NCBI RefSeq assembly: GCF_003940805.1 | Contig: NZ_CP034328.1 | Location: forward strand, 2,914,001-2,978,000 | Source: Tabrizicola piscis | GTDB taxonomy: Bacteria > Pseudomonadota > Alphaproteobacteria > Rhodobacterales > Rhodobacteraceae | DNA: 64,000 nucleotides | Direction of reading: 5' to 3' | Part shown: one piece after another, positions 27,270 through 36,235 of the stretch | Layout of the letters: each line of letters opens with the position of its first letter | Position numbering within the stretch: position 1 is the stretch's first letter | Notes under the pieces: generated by a model | What the model saw: the letters and a program-made list of their open reading frames with translations, nothing else | What the model was told of the DNA's origin: nothing | Databases searched by the model: none | Position numbers and translations under genes: made by a program

Positions 27270-28513
27270 GCTTCCGTTTCCCGGATCGTTACAGGCCGCC
27301 AGAGGCGCAGCCGCGCTATCCGGCGGACGGTGCCCGCGACAGATGACAGCCGCGCCCGCCACGGCAGCGCGCGCCATGCCGCGAACAGCGGCAGGCCACG
27401 GTCGGCGGGCACGGGCAGCCCCATGGCGCGCATCGCCAGCCGGCGGCCCCAGACCGCCCCTTGCGCCGCCACCAGATTGGGTTGCGCCCGGGCGATCACG
27501 TCATCTGGCTGCGCCTGCGCCACCAAGACCCCCGCCGCCAGCGCCGCCTGCACCAGCCGCAGCCCCGCCGGCGTGCGCGCGATGATCAGCGACCGCCCCG
27601 CGTCGGTATGCCCCTCGGGCGGGTTGTGCCATGGGTCGCCGACCGAGATGTCGGCCAGCGCCCCGGTGTGATCGGTGCAGATCCGGCAGCGCCAGCGCCG
27701 TTCGGCCTGCAGGATGCCGCCCCAGCCTGCGGCATAGGGGATGCCCTCGGACTGCTGCTCCACCCCGTCCGCATCGCGGTAGCGCGCCTGCATCAGCCCC
27801 GGCCAGCCGTTGCCGCGATAGCGCAGGTCGGTCAGCGTGGCATCCTTTGGCACGCCCAACCGGTTCAACAACCGGTCAGTCGCCACAAGATTGGGCGCCC
27901 CGGCGCAGAAGATGGCGATGGTCAGCGGCAGTTTGGCGGCCAGCGTCGGGTCGGCCTTGGCGCGGGTGACCGAGGCCACGTCGCAGGGTTTGCCGATGAA
28001 GGCGACGGGGACGGCCCCGGCGGCAATCGCGCCCAAAGCCTCGGCCGGGCTGGCCTGCGCATAGCGCGACCCCGCACCCCGCAACAGGCCCTCGCGGTCA
28101 TGGCTGATGACGGCCTCGTTCAGGCGCGGATCGTCCCGGCGCGCGGCGATATGGGCCACCCCGCCCGCCAGCCCCGACTGCAGCGCGAACAGCGCGAGCG
28201 CTGTGACTGCCCCACCTGACGATCCGCGATGGCGGATTTCGGGGTCGGCGGCATGGCCCTCCCATGCGGCAAGGACGGGGCCAAAGCCGTCATGCGCGGG
28301 CAGGGTGCGGAAATCGGTGCCAGTTCCGGCGCACAGGGTTGCGGCCTTCACGGCGGCGGCGCGGCCCTCTGGGGTGGGGGCCACGACGGGGCGGCGGCCG
28401 TTCACCGGGTCGTCCACCATGCGGATGGCGGCGGGAAAGGCCCCGGCGCAGGCACCGCAGCCGGTGCAGAGGTTGCGGGCAACGGCGCGGGTGATCGGGT
28501 CAGGACGGGTCAT
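27266..28513 (-). CDS. FrhB-like (coenzyme F420 hydrogenase beta subunit family) protein of polysaccharide cluster
   Basis: The 415-residue protein matches the FrhB N- and C-terminal domains. The iron-sulfur motif is C16-x2-C19-x2-C22 in NLCTGCGACAGAFP, but the usual fourth cysteine position is F26. Later motifs are RHRGSSGGAVTAL, VAFIGKPCDVASV, and CRICTDHTGALADISVGDPW, where the C-x2-C and aspartates are typical. Proteins of this family occur next to polysaccharide pyruvyl transferases, where they may reduce or modify a sugar or ketal. F420 use is not implied in this organism. Its start overlaps the Wzx stop (ATGA). Confidence 0.85.
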   Translation of the reverse strand: MTRPDPITRAVARNLCTGCGACAGAFPAAIRMVDDPVNGRRPVVAPTPEGRAAAVKAATLCAGTGTDFRTLPAHDGFGPVLAAWEGHAADPEIRHRGSSGGAVTALALFALQSGLAGGVAHIAARRDDPRLNEAVISHDREGLLRGAGSRYAQASPAEALGAIAAGAVPVAFIGKPCDVASVTRAKADPTLAAKLPLTIAIFCAGAPNLVATDRLLNRLGVPKDATLTDLRYRGNGWPGLMQARYRDADGVEQQSEGIPYAAGWGGILQAERRWRCRICTDHTGALADISVGDPWHNPPEGHTDAGRSLIIARTPAGLRLVQAALAAGVLVAQAQPDDVIARAQPNLVAAQGAVWGRRLAMRAMGLPVPADRGLPLFAAWRALPWRARLSSVAGTVRRIARLRLWRPVTIRETEA

Positions 28514-29733
28514 ATGCGGACTTTCGACAGTGACGGGAACAGGACGCCGCGCGCCAGATGCAGGGCGCGGCAGGTGGCGGCGGCCTCGCCCACCGCAGCG
28601 GCGGCGGCGATGGCGGTCAGGGGCAGGCCAAGCGTGGCGGCGATCAGGGCGGGCACCAGCGCGCCAGCGCGCCACAGGTTGGCCCGGGCCGGGTCACCAG
28701 TGCGGCCAAGGATGACGGCCAGTTGCGACAGAGGGGTGCGCAGGATGCGTGCCCCGGCGGCAAGGCCAAGGGCCAGCGCCAAGGCGGGGTCGGGGCGGAA
28801 GGCAGGCCCGTAGACCAGCGCGATGCACGGCGGGGCGGCCAGCGTGAACCCTGCCGCAAAGCCAAGCCCAAGGCCGAGATGCCCCAGCACCGCCCGGCGG
28901 GACAGGTCAACTAGCGCCGCGCCCGAGATCCCGCGCAGACCTGGGGCAAGCAGTGACCCCGCCGCGCGCCCGGCGATCTGCGCGGGCAGCATCGCCAGTT
29001 GCAGCGCCACGCCATACACCGCGACAGCAGCCCAGCCATACCAGCCCGCCACGATCAGCCGGTCCGCCTGAAAGGTCAGGAACATCAGGCCCGCATTAAG
29101 CACCAGCGGCGCGCCAAAGCGCAGCACCTCCGCCAGCACCGCCCGGTCGAAGGCCATCTGGTACGGCACGCGCGCCACCAGATGCGACAGCACCACCTGC
29201 GCCCCGGCCTGCATCAGAAGCACCACCAGCATCGCCCGATGGTCGCCCCACAAGGCCAGCGCCGGCAGAAGTGCGGCCAGCATGGCCAGCACGGACCCGC
29301 CTTCAACCACGGCCATCGGCCAAAGCCGCATCTCGCGTTCGTCCAGCCGGTAGGCCAGATGCAGACCGCCGCGCAGCAGCGGCGCAAGGGCAAGCGCGGC
29401 ATAGGTCGCCGCACTGGCCCCATCCGGCAGGCTTACGGTCATCGGCAAGGCCATGGCGACCAGCAGCGCGGCCATCCCCAGACCGCGCAACAGCACCGCC
29501 CCATGCAGGGCTGCAAGCATCTGCGGCGCCATGGCCCCCGGTTGCCGGATCAGGAACCGCTCGATCCCCACATCGCTGACCATCTCGGCCAGCCGCAGCA
29601 CCAGTGTCAGCACCAGCGCACGGCCCAGTTCCTCGCCCCCGATCATGCGGGCGAGGATGGCGGAACGGGCCAGCGCAGCCGCCTCGGACATGAGCGGCAC
29701 CGACCAGCCGATGAGACGGGCGGAAAGGCGCAT
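28510..29733 (-). CDS. Wzx-like oligosaccharide flippase
   Basis: The 407-residue protein has about twelve hydrophobic segments and the polysaccharide-biosynthesis flippase pattern. Visible are RMIGGEELGRALVLTLVLRLAEMVSDVG at the first two segments (in shorter pieces: GGEELGRALV, VSDVGIERFL) and RFGAPLVLNAGLMFL in the middle. It would move the lipid-linked repeat unit across the inner membrane to the polymerase. The start at 29733 leaves 4 bases after the pyruvyl transferase stop. Confidence 0.87.
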   Translation of the reverse strand: MRLSARLIGWSVPLMSEAAALARSAILARMIGGEELGRALVLTLVLRLAEMVSDVGIERFLIRQPGAMAPQMLAALHGAVLLRGLGMAALLVAMALPMTVSLPDGASAATYAALALAPLLRGGLHLAYRLDEREMRLWPMAVVEGGSVLAMLAALLPALALWGDHRAMLVVLLMQAGAQVVLSHLVARVPYQMAFDRAVLAEVLRFGAPLVLNAGLMFLTFQADRLIVAGWYGWAAVAVYGVALQLAMLPAQIAGRAAGSLLAPGLRGISGAALVDLSRRAVLGHLGLGLGFAAGFTLAAPPCIALVYGPAFRPDPALALALGLAAGARILRTPLSQLAVILGRTGDPARANLWRAGALVPALIAATLGLPLTAIAAAAAVGEAAATCRALHLARGVLFPSLSKVRI

Positions 29734-29737
29734 CGGA

Positions 29738-30985
29738 TCAGCTACGGATCTGGTGGACGATGGCATCCATCTGCGCCTCGGCCCGCCGCAGCAGGTCAGG
29801 CAGCCGGTTGCCCAGATCGCAGCGCGTCGCTTCGCGCGCGGCAAGCGAGACGCGCACCGCCTGCGCCAGCGCGGGCGCGTCCAGACGGCGCAGGTCGGCC
29901 ACATGGTCGCCGATCCCGCATTGCGCAAAGACGCCAGCCGCCTTGTCGGAATATCCCAGACCCAGAGTCGGCGTGCCCGAGGAGAAGGCGCCGATGGTGG
30001 CATGCATCCGCGCGCCCGCGAACCAGGACAGCCGCGACAGCACCCATTTCAGTTCGGTTGCGTCCAGACGGCCCGGCAGCACCTCCACCCGGTCGGGATA
30101 ATCGGCATCCAGCCGCGCCTTCAGCGCCAGTGACGCCGCAAGGTCGCTTTCGCGGTCGCCCAGGTCGCGGTGGACATGCGGCACCAGAAGCAGGCGCATG
30201 TGGGGGTCCTGCTCCAGCACGGCACGCGCCGCAGCCTCGATCTGGCTGTCATGGCGGTCCGCCAGACCAAAGGTCGCCTGCGCCCCGGCCGCGTCCTGCA
30301 TCAAGAGGCCCGACACGTTCAGCCCCGCCACCGGAAAGCCGCGGGCATGGGATGTCCACACCCGCAACCGGGGCGACAGATCGGCGGGTTCGCGGCGGGG
30401 CAGGGCTACTGCCATGTCCAGGCCCAGACAGTGGCGGTCGGGGTCGAACCGGGGGCCAAGCGCATCGCGAAGAAAGTCGAAGCTGGCGGCGTCACGCACC
30501 CAGACGGCGCGGGCGGCGGCAAGGATCGCCACCGCCTCGGCGCGGTTGGCCGGGTCGCGGAACGGCCCCAGCGTCTGCGGCAGCAGGATCAGCGGCAGCC
30601 CGTTGTCCAGCGCCAGCCGCTTGGTCAGCACCATGGCCCGAAACCGGCGCGGGCCGTAAAGGTCGGTAAAGCTGTCGCCCCCCGAGACGTCCAGAATGGC
30701 GCGCGACCCGGCGATCATCCGGGCCGAGGCGCTGGGCCCCCCGCCGATGCGGGCCAGCGCCCGCACCGTGGCAAGGCTGTCGCCGCGCCAGAACCGCCGG
30801 TTGTGCGTCAGGCCCAGACGGCTGACCCGGGCAAAGCCCATGTCGTCCATCCGCACGCCGCGGCCGTGGTCTGCCACAGCCAGTGGCCCGGCCTCGCGCG
30901 CAGCCAGACCGGCCAGCGCGGACAGGCACAGGGCACTCACCCCTTGGTTGCCCGTGTCGGGCGCGGCATTCAGCAAGGTGATCAT
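29738..30985 (-). CDS. Polysaccharide pyruvyl transferase
   Basis: The 415-residue protein matches the polysaccharide pyruvyl transferase family (CsaB/ExoV type). It has LLNAAPDTGNQGVSAL at the N terminus, GGDSFTDLYG, LPLILLPQTLGPF and a C-terminal WFAGARMHATIGAFSSGTP, the family signature. It transfers pyruvate from phosphoenolpyruvate to a sugar, giving the polymer negative charge. It is the first gene of the minus-strand operon. The ATG at 30985 is preferred over an ATG two codons upstream because AAAGG lies 8 bases before it. Confidence 0.92.
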   Translation of the reverse strand: MITLLNAAPDTGNQGVSALCLSALAGLAAREAGPLAVADHGRGVRMDDMGFARVSRLGLTHNRRFWRGDSLATVRALARIGGGPSASARMIAGSRAILDVSGGDSFTDLYGPRRFRAMVLTKRLALDNGLPLILLPQTLGPFRDPANRAEAVAILAAARAVWVRDAASFDFLRDALGPRFDPDRHCLGLDMAVALPRREPADLSPRLRVWTSHARGFPVAGLNVSGLLMQDAAGAQATFGLADRHDSQIEAAARAVLEQDPHMRLLLVPHVHRDLGDRESDLAASLALKARLDADYPDRVEVLPGRLDATELKWVLSRLSWFAGARMHATIGAFSSGTPTLGLGYSDKAAGVFAQCGIGDHVADLRRLDAPALAQAVRVSLAAREATRCDLGNRLPDLLRRAEAQMDAIVHQIRS

Positions 30986-31110
30986 ATTCATTGCCTTTGA
31001 AAAGGTGTTGACGGCATTCCGAATATCCGCGCCACATATGCTGTGTCTGCTACAAGGCGGGATAGGTTTCGGGTCCAAGCGAAGCACTTAGGCAATTCAG
31101 GGTCGGCAGA
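30986..31110. promoter_or_regulatory. Divergent control region of the exopolysaccharide genes
   Basis: This 125-bp region separates the 12-gene minus-strand operon from the wza-like gene, so it must hold at least one promoter for each direction. It is the only AT-richer stretch nearby (for example GAATATCC and CACATATGCTG). No -35/-10 pair with standard spacing could be fixed on either strand. Confidence 0.55.
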
Positions 31111-32196
31111 ATGAACCTTCGGAGTGCGGGACTATCCCGTTGGATAGGGTGCGTGGCGGCGCTGGCGCTGCTGGGCGCCTGCACGCCCAGGCCCGCTGGC
31201 AGCAACTTGCGCCATGATGGCGTGGTGGAGCGGATGGCCGTGACTGCGCCGGGTGTGGCACGGTCGGCCGGTCCGGCCTGCGGCACAGCGCGGCTGGCGG
31301 CAGGGGTAAAGGGCGGCGACGGGGGCAGCGCGGGGTTCACGCCCACGGTCGGCTATCGCGTGGGGCCGGGCGACAACCTGCGGTTTAACATCTTTGGCGA
31401 GGAAGGCCTGTCAGACATCACCGCCCGCGTCGATGACGCGGGCTATGTGCAACTGCCCATCGTCGAACTGGTGCGCGTCGGCGGCAGGACCACGCGCGAC
31501 ATCCAGGCCGAGTTGAAAGAGGCTTATGCGCCGCATTTCATCAACCCATGGGTGACCGTGGAACTGATCGGCGCGGAAAGTGCCCCGCTGTATTTCCTGG
31601 GCGAATTCCGCGAACCCGGGGTGCGCTACATGAAGGGTGCGACGAACGTGCTTGAAGCGGTGGCGCTGGCAGGCGGTCTGGGCAAGGACGCCTATCTGCC
31701 GGGCGCACGGCTGTTGCGCGACAACCGGATCTGCACGGTTGATCTGAATGCCCTGCTGCGCAATGGCGCGTTCGAACAAAACGTCTGGATGAAGCCGCGC
31801 GACGTGCTGTTCGCCCCGCTCAAGGAAGACATGTCGGTCTACGTCCTTGGCGCGGTGGCGGGGCCGCAAGCGGTCCCGTTCGGGGCTGAGGGGCGGACGC
31901 TCTTGCAAGTGCTGGCGCTTGCCGGTGGGCCGGTGGGCGGGCAGGCACTCCTAAGCGACATCCGCATCATCCGCACCACATCGCCCACGCAGGGGGAGCT
32001 GATCATTGTCGATGCAACGCGGATGCTGACGGGCAAGGGCCTGGACTTCCCGCTGGAGCCCGGCGACGTGGTGTTCGTGCCACGCTCGGCGCTTGGCGAC
32101 TGGAACGTGGCGATTGGCGAGATTTTGCCAAGCCTGCAACTGATCGGCGGGGTTTTGACGCCCATCACGCTGATCGAAAGCCTCAAGGACGAATAG
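31111..32196 (+). CDS. Wza-like polysaccharide export lipoprotein
   Basis: The 361-residue protein is an outer-membrane polysaccharide export protein. The signal peptide ends in a lipobox, LLGAC, with lipidated C24. A polysaccharide export domain follows (YRVGPGDNLRFNIFGEEGLS, about residues 82-170), then two SLBB-type repeats (FLGEFREPGVRYMKGATNV and VLGAVAGPQAVPFGAEGRT). It forms the outer-membrane channel for the polymer made by the divergent operon. An inverted repeat CTATCC/GGATAG lies inside its first codons at 31132-31147. Confidence 0.93.
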   Translation: MNLRSAGLSRWIGCVAALALLGACTPRPAGSNLRHDGVVERMAVTAPGVARSAGPACGTARLAAGVKGGDGGSAGFTPTVGYRVGPGDNLRFNIFGEEGLSDITARVDDAGYVQLPIVELVRVGGRTTRDIQAELKEAYAPHFINPWVTVELIGAESAPLYFLGEFREPGVRYMKGATNVLEAVALAGGLGKDAYLPGARLLRDNRICTVDLNALLRNGAFEQNVWMKPRDVLFAPLKEDMSVYVLGAVAGPQAVPFGAEGRTLLQVLALAGGPVGGQALLSDIRIIRTTSPTQGELIIVDATRMLTGKGLDFPLEPGDVVFVPRSALGDWNVAIGEILPSLQLIGGVLTPITLIESLKDE

Positions 32197-32256
32197 TTCT
32201 GTGACAATTGGCGGCCGGTACCTTGCAAGAGTAGCCGGTCGGGAAGTGAGGGACCG

Positions 32257-32883
32257 ATGAAGATCCTGTTGGCGGACGATCAGGAACTGGTGCGCGACAC
32301 GATTGCCGCCTTCCTGCGGCTGGAGCCGGGTATCGAGGTGGATGTTGCCGCCGATTTCCCGGTGGCCTTGGCCGCAGCACGGGCGGCGGCAACGGCCGGG
32401 GCCGCGCATGACCTGATCCTGCTGGATTACATGATGCCCGGCATGAACGGCCTTGCCGGACTTGCGGCCATGCGGGCGGCCTGTCCGGGCGTTCCGGTGG
32501 CCATCCTGTCTGGAACGGCCCCCCGATCCGTCGCGGAACAGGCGCTGGCCGAAGGTGCGGCGGGCTTTTTGCCCAAGACAATGTCGACCAAGACTCTGAT
32601 CGCTGCCCTGCGGTTCATGGCGGCGGGTGAGGTCTATGCGCCAATGTCGATGATGACCGAACGCGACGCGCCAGCGGCGTCGCTGGCCGGGTCGCAGCTT
32701 ACCCCGCGCGAAACCGAGGTGCTGCGCCTTCTGTGCCGGGGATTGGCCAACAAGGAAATCGCCCGCGAACTTGACCTGCAGGAGGTGACGGTGAAGCTGC
32801 ATGTCAAGACGCTTTACCGCAAGATCGACGCCCGCAACCGCACCCATGCCGCGATGATCGCGAAGGAGGCGGGGCTGTTCTGA
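32257..32883 (+). CDS. LuxR/NarL-family response regulator
   Basis: The 208-residue protein has a receiver domain (residues 1-120) with the acidic pair in LLADDQ, phospho-acceptor D57 in ILLDYMMPG, and K near residue 108. A C-terminal LuxR-type helix-turn-helix follows (LTPRETEVLRLLCRGLANKEIARELDL, in family position 147-172). It should bind DNA when phosphorylated. It lies 60 bases after the exporter gene and close to a hybrid kinase, so control of polysaccharide genes is a reasonable inference. A hairpin (32887-32906) follows its stop codon. Confidence 0.93.
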   Translation: MKILLADDQELVRDTIAAFLRLEPGIEVDVAADFPVALAAARAAATAGAAHDLILLDYMMPGMNGLAGLAAMRAACPGVPVAILSGTAPRSVAEQALAEGAAGFLPKTMSTKTLIAALRFMAAGEVYAPMSMMTERDAPAASLAGSQLTPRETEVLRLLCRGLANKEIARELDLQEVTVKLHVKTLYRKIDARNRTHAAMIAKEAGLF

Positions 32884-32886
32884 CCA

Positions 32887-32906
32887 CCCTATCCGAAAGG
32901 GTAGGG
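32887..32906. repeat. Hairpin CCCTATCC-GAAA-GGGTAGGG
   Basis: An 8-bp stem (one G-T pair) with a GAAA loop lies 4 bases after the response-regulator stop codon. It lacks a T tract, so it is not a typical intrinsic terminator. The arms resemble the CTATCC/GGATAG inverted repeats at 22798 and 31132. Confidence 0.6.
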
Positions 32907-32985
32907 ACGTGTGCCGATGGCCAAAGGACGGGGGTGGTGGGCTGTGCTATCTGGCAGTCAGGACTGACATATTGAAGCGGGGCTG

Positions 32986-33516
32986 ATGATGCAGACGATC
33001 CGAACTTTCCGGGCGACATGGCTGGGCGCGTGCCTTGCGGGGGCGCTGCTTGTGTCGGGTCCGGCCCTTGCGGAAACCCTGCCCGCCCCGCAGGCTGAGG
33101 TCATCCTGACCGTGTCGGGGGCGATCGGCACAACCAACGCCGATGGCGTGCTGGCACTGGATGCCGACCTGATGGCCAGCCTGCCCCAGCACAGCTTCAC
33201 CACAGCCACGATCTGGACCGAGGGCACAGCCACCTATTCCGGCGTCCTCTTGCGAGATCTTCTTGCGGCAGCCGGGGCCACGGGGGCCACTGTCAAGCTG
33301 ACCGCCCTCAACGACTACCAGATTTCGATGCCAGCCGCCGACGCCCTTGCCGATGGCCCGCTCTTGGCCTTCCTTGCCGATGGCCAGCCCATGTCGACGC
33401 GCGACAAGGGGCCGGTCTGGCTGATTTACCCCTTTGATGACGTGGCCGCTTTCCGGACCGAGCAGACCTATGCCCGCTCGATCTGGCAACTGAACCGGAT
33501 CGAGATCACAGACTGA
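32986..33516 (+). CDS. Periplasmic molybdopterin-binding-fold protein, probable sensor partner
   Basis: The 176-residue protein has a signal peptide (to about residue 30, VSGPALAE) and resembles the oxidoreductase molybdopterin-binding (SUOX) fold in short form: VILTVSGAIG, YSGVLLRDLLAAAG, and KGPVWLIYPFDD. The cysteine that ligates molybdenum in sulfite oxidase-type enzymes is absent, so catalysis is unlikely. The gene is followed by a hybrid histidine kinase. A ligand-sensing or redox-sensing partner for that kinase is the simplest inference. Two ATG codons are in tandem at the start; the choice does not affect the signal peptide. Confidence 0.75.
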   Translation: MMQTIRTFRATWLGACLAGALLVSGPALAETLPAPQAEVILTVSGAIGTTNADGVLALDADLMASLPQHSFTTATIWTEGTATYSGVLLRDLLAAAGATGATVKLTALNDYQISMPAADALADGPLLAFLADGQPMSTRDKGPVWLIYPFDDVAAFRTEQTYARSIWQLNRIEITD

Positions 33517-33569
33517 CCGAACCAGCCGATCAGCCCGCTATCCTTCCCGCGTCGGGCACCTCTGCCCGG

Positions 33570-36116
33570 GTGCGCTGGCTGCGCAATGCGATGGTCGGGC
33601 TGACCGCACTGGCCTTCGTCGCAATCGTGGTGCTGGCGGTGCAGCTGCGAAGCGAGTTGCAGAAGCTGCAGGAAGAGCCTGTCGACAGTCTCCACTGGAA
33701 CGTGACGCAGCTGGAGCTGGATGTCGTGCGGCTGGAAGCGGCGGCGACGCTGGCGCTGGCGGTGCCCGGTGCCGATCTGGCCGACCTGCGCAAACGGTTC
33801 GACCTGTTCTACAGCCGTGCCGAGACGGTGGTGAAGGGCACGATGTTCCTGCGCCTTGGCCTGTCGAACACCGTGGCGCCCCTGAAGGCGCGAATGCGCA
33901 CCTTTCTGGACGAAACCGCCGCACTCATTGATGGCGAGGATCGGGCCCTGCGGGCAGCCCTGCCGCAGATAGTCGCCGATGTGGGCGCGCTGCGGACGGA
34001 CCTGCGCGCCACGGCCATTCAGGTGATCGATATCAACGCTGGCTTGCAGGATGCCCGCCGCGCCAGTCTTTCCGACGTCATCCAGAAGATCGCTGGCGCG
34101 AGTGTGGCGTTGATCACCCTGCTCTTGGGGTTGCTGGGTCTGGTCGTGGCGCTGAACCTGCAGGCCGACCGCCGCGCATATGAAGTGCAGCGGATCACGT
34201 CGCGGCTGGCGGCGACGGTGGGCACCTCGCTTGATGCCGTGGTGGTGGCCGGCATGGACGGCTGCGTGATCGATTTCAACGCTGCCGCCGAAACCATCTT
34301 CGGCTACACCCGCGCCGAGGCCATCGGACAGCCGCTGGGCACCCTTATCATCCCGCCGCGGCACAGGGCGGCGCATGATGCGGGCATGGAACGGATGAAG
34401 GCGACCGGCGTGCGCCATGTGGTCGACGCCGGGCGCATCAAGATCACCGCAATCCGCAAATCGGGCGAGGAGTTTCCGGTCGAACTGTCGATTGCCAGCA
34501 ATGACGGCCCCGAGGGGATGATCTTCATTGCCTACCTGCGCGACATTTCGGACGCCCGCAAGGCCGAGGCGGCCCTCGTCGCGGCGCGGGACGAAGCGCA
34601 GGCGGCAGAACGCACGAAGACCAGCTTCATCGCCGTCATGAGCCACGAGATGAGGACACCCCTGAACGGTGTGATCGGCGCGCTTGACGTCTTGGGACGC
34701 ACCCCCTTGGAGCCAAAGCAGGAGCGGTTCCTGACCCTGGCGCGCAGCTCGGCCAAGCAGTTGCTGCGCCATGTGAACGATGTGCTGGACATCAGCCGCG
34801 TGGATGCCGGTCCTGTCGGACTTCTGGCAGACCGCTTCGACATGCCCGCGCTGCTGACCACCTTGGTCGATACGCTGCGCCCGGCGGCAGCGCAGAAGAA
34901 CAATCACGTCGAGGTGCGGATCCTTGGCGAATTTCCCCCGCTGCAGGGCGATCCGTTCCGGATCGGGCAGATCGTGCAGAACTTCCTGTCGAACGCGATC
35001 AAGTTCACCGACGGCGGCCAGATCACCGTTGAGGCCGAGGTGCAGCGGACCACCGGCCTTGAGGTCGAGGTTGAAGTGCGGGTGATCGACACCGGCATCG
35101 GCATCGCCGAAGCCGACCAAAGCCGGATCTTCGAAGACTTTGTCATGGTCGATCCGACCTTTGGCCGGTCGGTCGGCGGCACGGGGCTGGGTCTCGCCAT
35201 CTCGCGCAGGTTGGCGCGGGCGATGTCGGGCGAAGTCGGGGTGGAAAGCGCTGCGGGTGAGGGCAGTTGCTTCTGGCTGCGTCTGCCCCTGCAATCGGCG
35301 GCGGACCCCGCACAGGTGGCGGTGCCGGACACCGCCCAAGGCAAGCCTTTGGCGGCGCAAGCGCTGGACGTGCTGGTGGTCGAGGATAACGAGACCAACC
35401 GGATCGTGCTGGAGGAAATGCTGCACCATCTGGGCCACCGGGTGACGCTGGCCGTCGATGGCGGCGACGGCGTCGAAAAGGCGCGTGCAAGACGCTATGA
35501 CGTCATCCTGATGGACCTGTCGATGCCGCTGATGGACGGCTGGACCGCAGCCACCGTGATCCGCCAGGGCGGCGCCTCGCAGCACAGCCGCATCCTGGCC
35601 GTGACGGCCCATGTTCGTCCCGACCGGATGGACCGTTTCGAGGAGTCGGGCATGGACGGCTGGCTGACCAAGCCGCTGTCCATCCGCAGCCTGACCGAGG
35701 CGCTGAACGCCGTCCCCCACGGCACACCGGCAGAGCACCGGGCCGGGGGCACGCAAGATGGGTCGGACGCGCTGCTGGATGCCGACCGGCTCAATGACCT
35801 GCGGCGGATCGCCGACAAGGATGGCCTGCAGCGCCTGCTGCAGAAATTCCATGCCAATATGGAAAACATCCTGGCCACCATCGATGCGGATGCCGAAACC
35901 GCCTCGGCAGAGGAGCTTGCCGCCGTTCTGCACACAGGCGTCGGTGCATCTGCCGTCGTCGGCGCCAGCCGGCTCAGCCGTGAGCTTGCCAGACTTGAAG
36001 CCGCCTGTCGGGCAGGGGACACCAAGGCCCTGCAAGCCGCCCGGAAAGGGCTGGGCTCTACATGGCTTGAGACCTGGGCGGCACTGCGTGCAGCCTTCTG
36101 GGACACCCCGACCTAG
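33570..36116 (+). CDS. Hybrid sensor histidine kinase (PAS-HisKA-HATPase-REC-Hpt)
   Basis: The 848-residue protein contains a membrane segment (about 8-26), a periplasmic helical region, a second membrane segment (about 175-198), and a PAS domain (about 210-330). A HisKA domain with H359 in SHEMRTPLNG, a HATPase domain (NFLSNAIKF, GTGLGLAIS), a receiver with D649 in ILMDLSMPL, and an Hpt-like domain with H788 in LHTGVGAS follow. It is therefore a complete phosphorelay. The LuxR-type regulator upstream is a likely final acceptor. The GTG at 33570 is the first usual start codon; an in-frame CTG overlapping the upstream stop (33513) is a weaker alternative. Confidence 0.92.
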   Translation: MRWLRNAMVGLTALAFVAIVVLAVQLRSELQKLQEEPVDSLHWNVTQLELDVVRLEAAATLALAVPGADLADLRKRFDLFYSRAETVVKGTMFLRLGLSNTVAPLKARMRTFLDETAALIDGEDRALRAALPQIVADVGALRTDLRATAIQVIDINAGLQDARRASLSDVIQKIAGASVALITLLLGLLGLVVALNLQADRRAYEVQRITSRLAATVGTSLDAVVVAGMDGCVIDFNAAAETIFGYTRAEAIGQPLGTLIIPPRHRAAHDAGMERMKATGVRHVVDAGRIKITAIRKSGEEFPVELSIASNDGPEGMIFIAYLRDISDARKAEAALVAARDEAQAAERTKTSFIAVMSHEMRTPLNGVIGALDVLGRTPLEPKQERFLTLARSSAKQLLRHVNDVLDISRVDAGPVGLLADRFDMPALLTTLVDTLRPAAAQKNNHVEVRILGEFPPLQGDPFRIGQIVQNFLSNAIKFTDGGQITVEAEVQRTTGLEVEVEVRVIDTGIGIAEADQSRIFEDFVMVDPTFGRSVGGTGLGLAISRRLARAMSGEVGVESAAGEGSCFWLRLPLQSAADPAQVAVPDTAQGKPLAAQALDVLVVEDNETNRIVLEEMLHHLGHRVTLAVDGGDGVEKARARRYDVILMDLSMPLMDGWTAATVIRQGGASQHSRILAVTAHVRPDRMDRFEESGMDGWLTKPLSIRSLTEALNAVPHGTPAEHRAGGTQDGSDALLDADRLNDLRRIADKDGLQRLLQKFHANMENILATIDADAETASAEELAAVLHTGVGASAVVGASRLSRELARLEAACRAGDTKALQAARKGLGSTWLETWAALRAAFWDTPT

Positions 36117-36201
36117 CGCCAACACGGGTTCGAGACGCTGATCGGCCTCCAAGCGGGGAGATTTGGCCTGCGCAGGGGGATTTTGCTTGTCAGCCCGGAA
36201 A

Positions 36202-36224
36202 ATTGGTTATATTTATTTACCAAT
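36202..36224. promoter_or_regulatory. AT-rich inverted repeat upstream of glcD, possible operator
   Basis: ATTGGT (36202-36207) and ACCAAT (36219-36224) form a perfect inverted repeat separated by 11 AT-rich bases. It stands 11 bases before the glcD start in a very GC-rich genome. GntR-family regulators of glycolate and lactate genes recognise GGT/ACC half-sites, but usually with shorter spacing, so the identity of the regulator is open. Confidence 0.45.
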
Positions 36225-36235
36225 CACGGGGGAAA

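Noticed and set aside
31008-31042. TTGACG and TATGCT as a promoter for the wza-like gene
   Set aside because: The spacing of 23 bases is too long for a standard promoter.
33468-36152. Very long open frame on the minus strand opposite the hybrid kinase (about 890 codons); similar antisense frames opposite polA, DUF4159 and the OmpA-like gene
   Set aside because: High-GC codon bias leaves antisense frames open. Their translations are rich in Arg, Gly, His and Gln without domain motifs, and the sense genes are clear.
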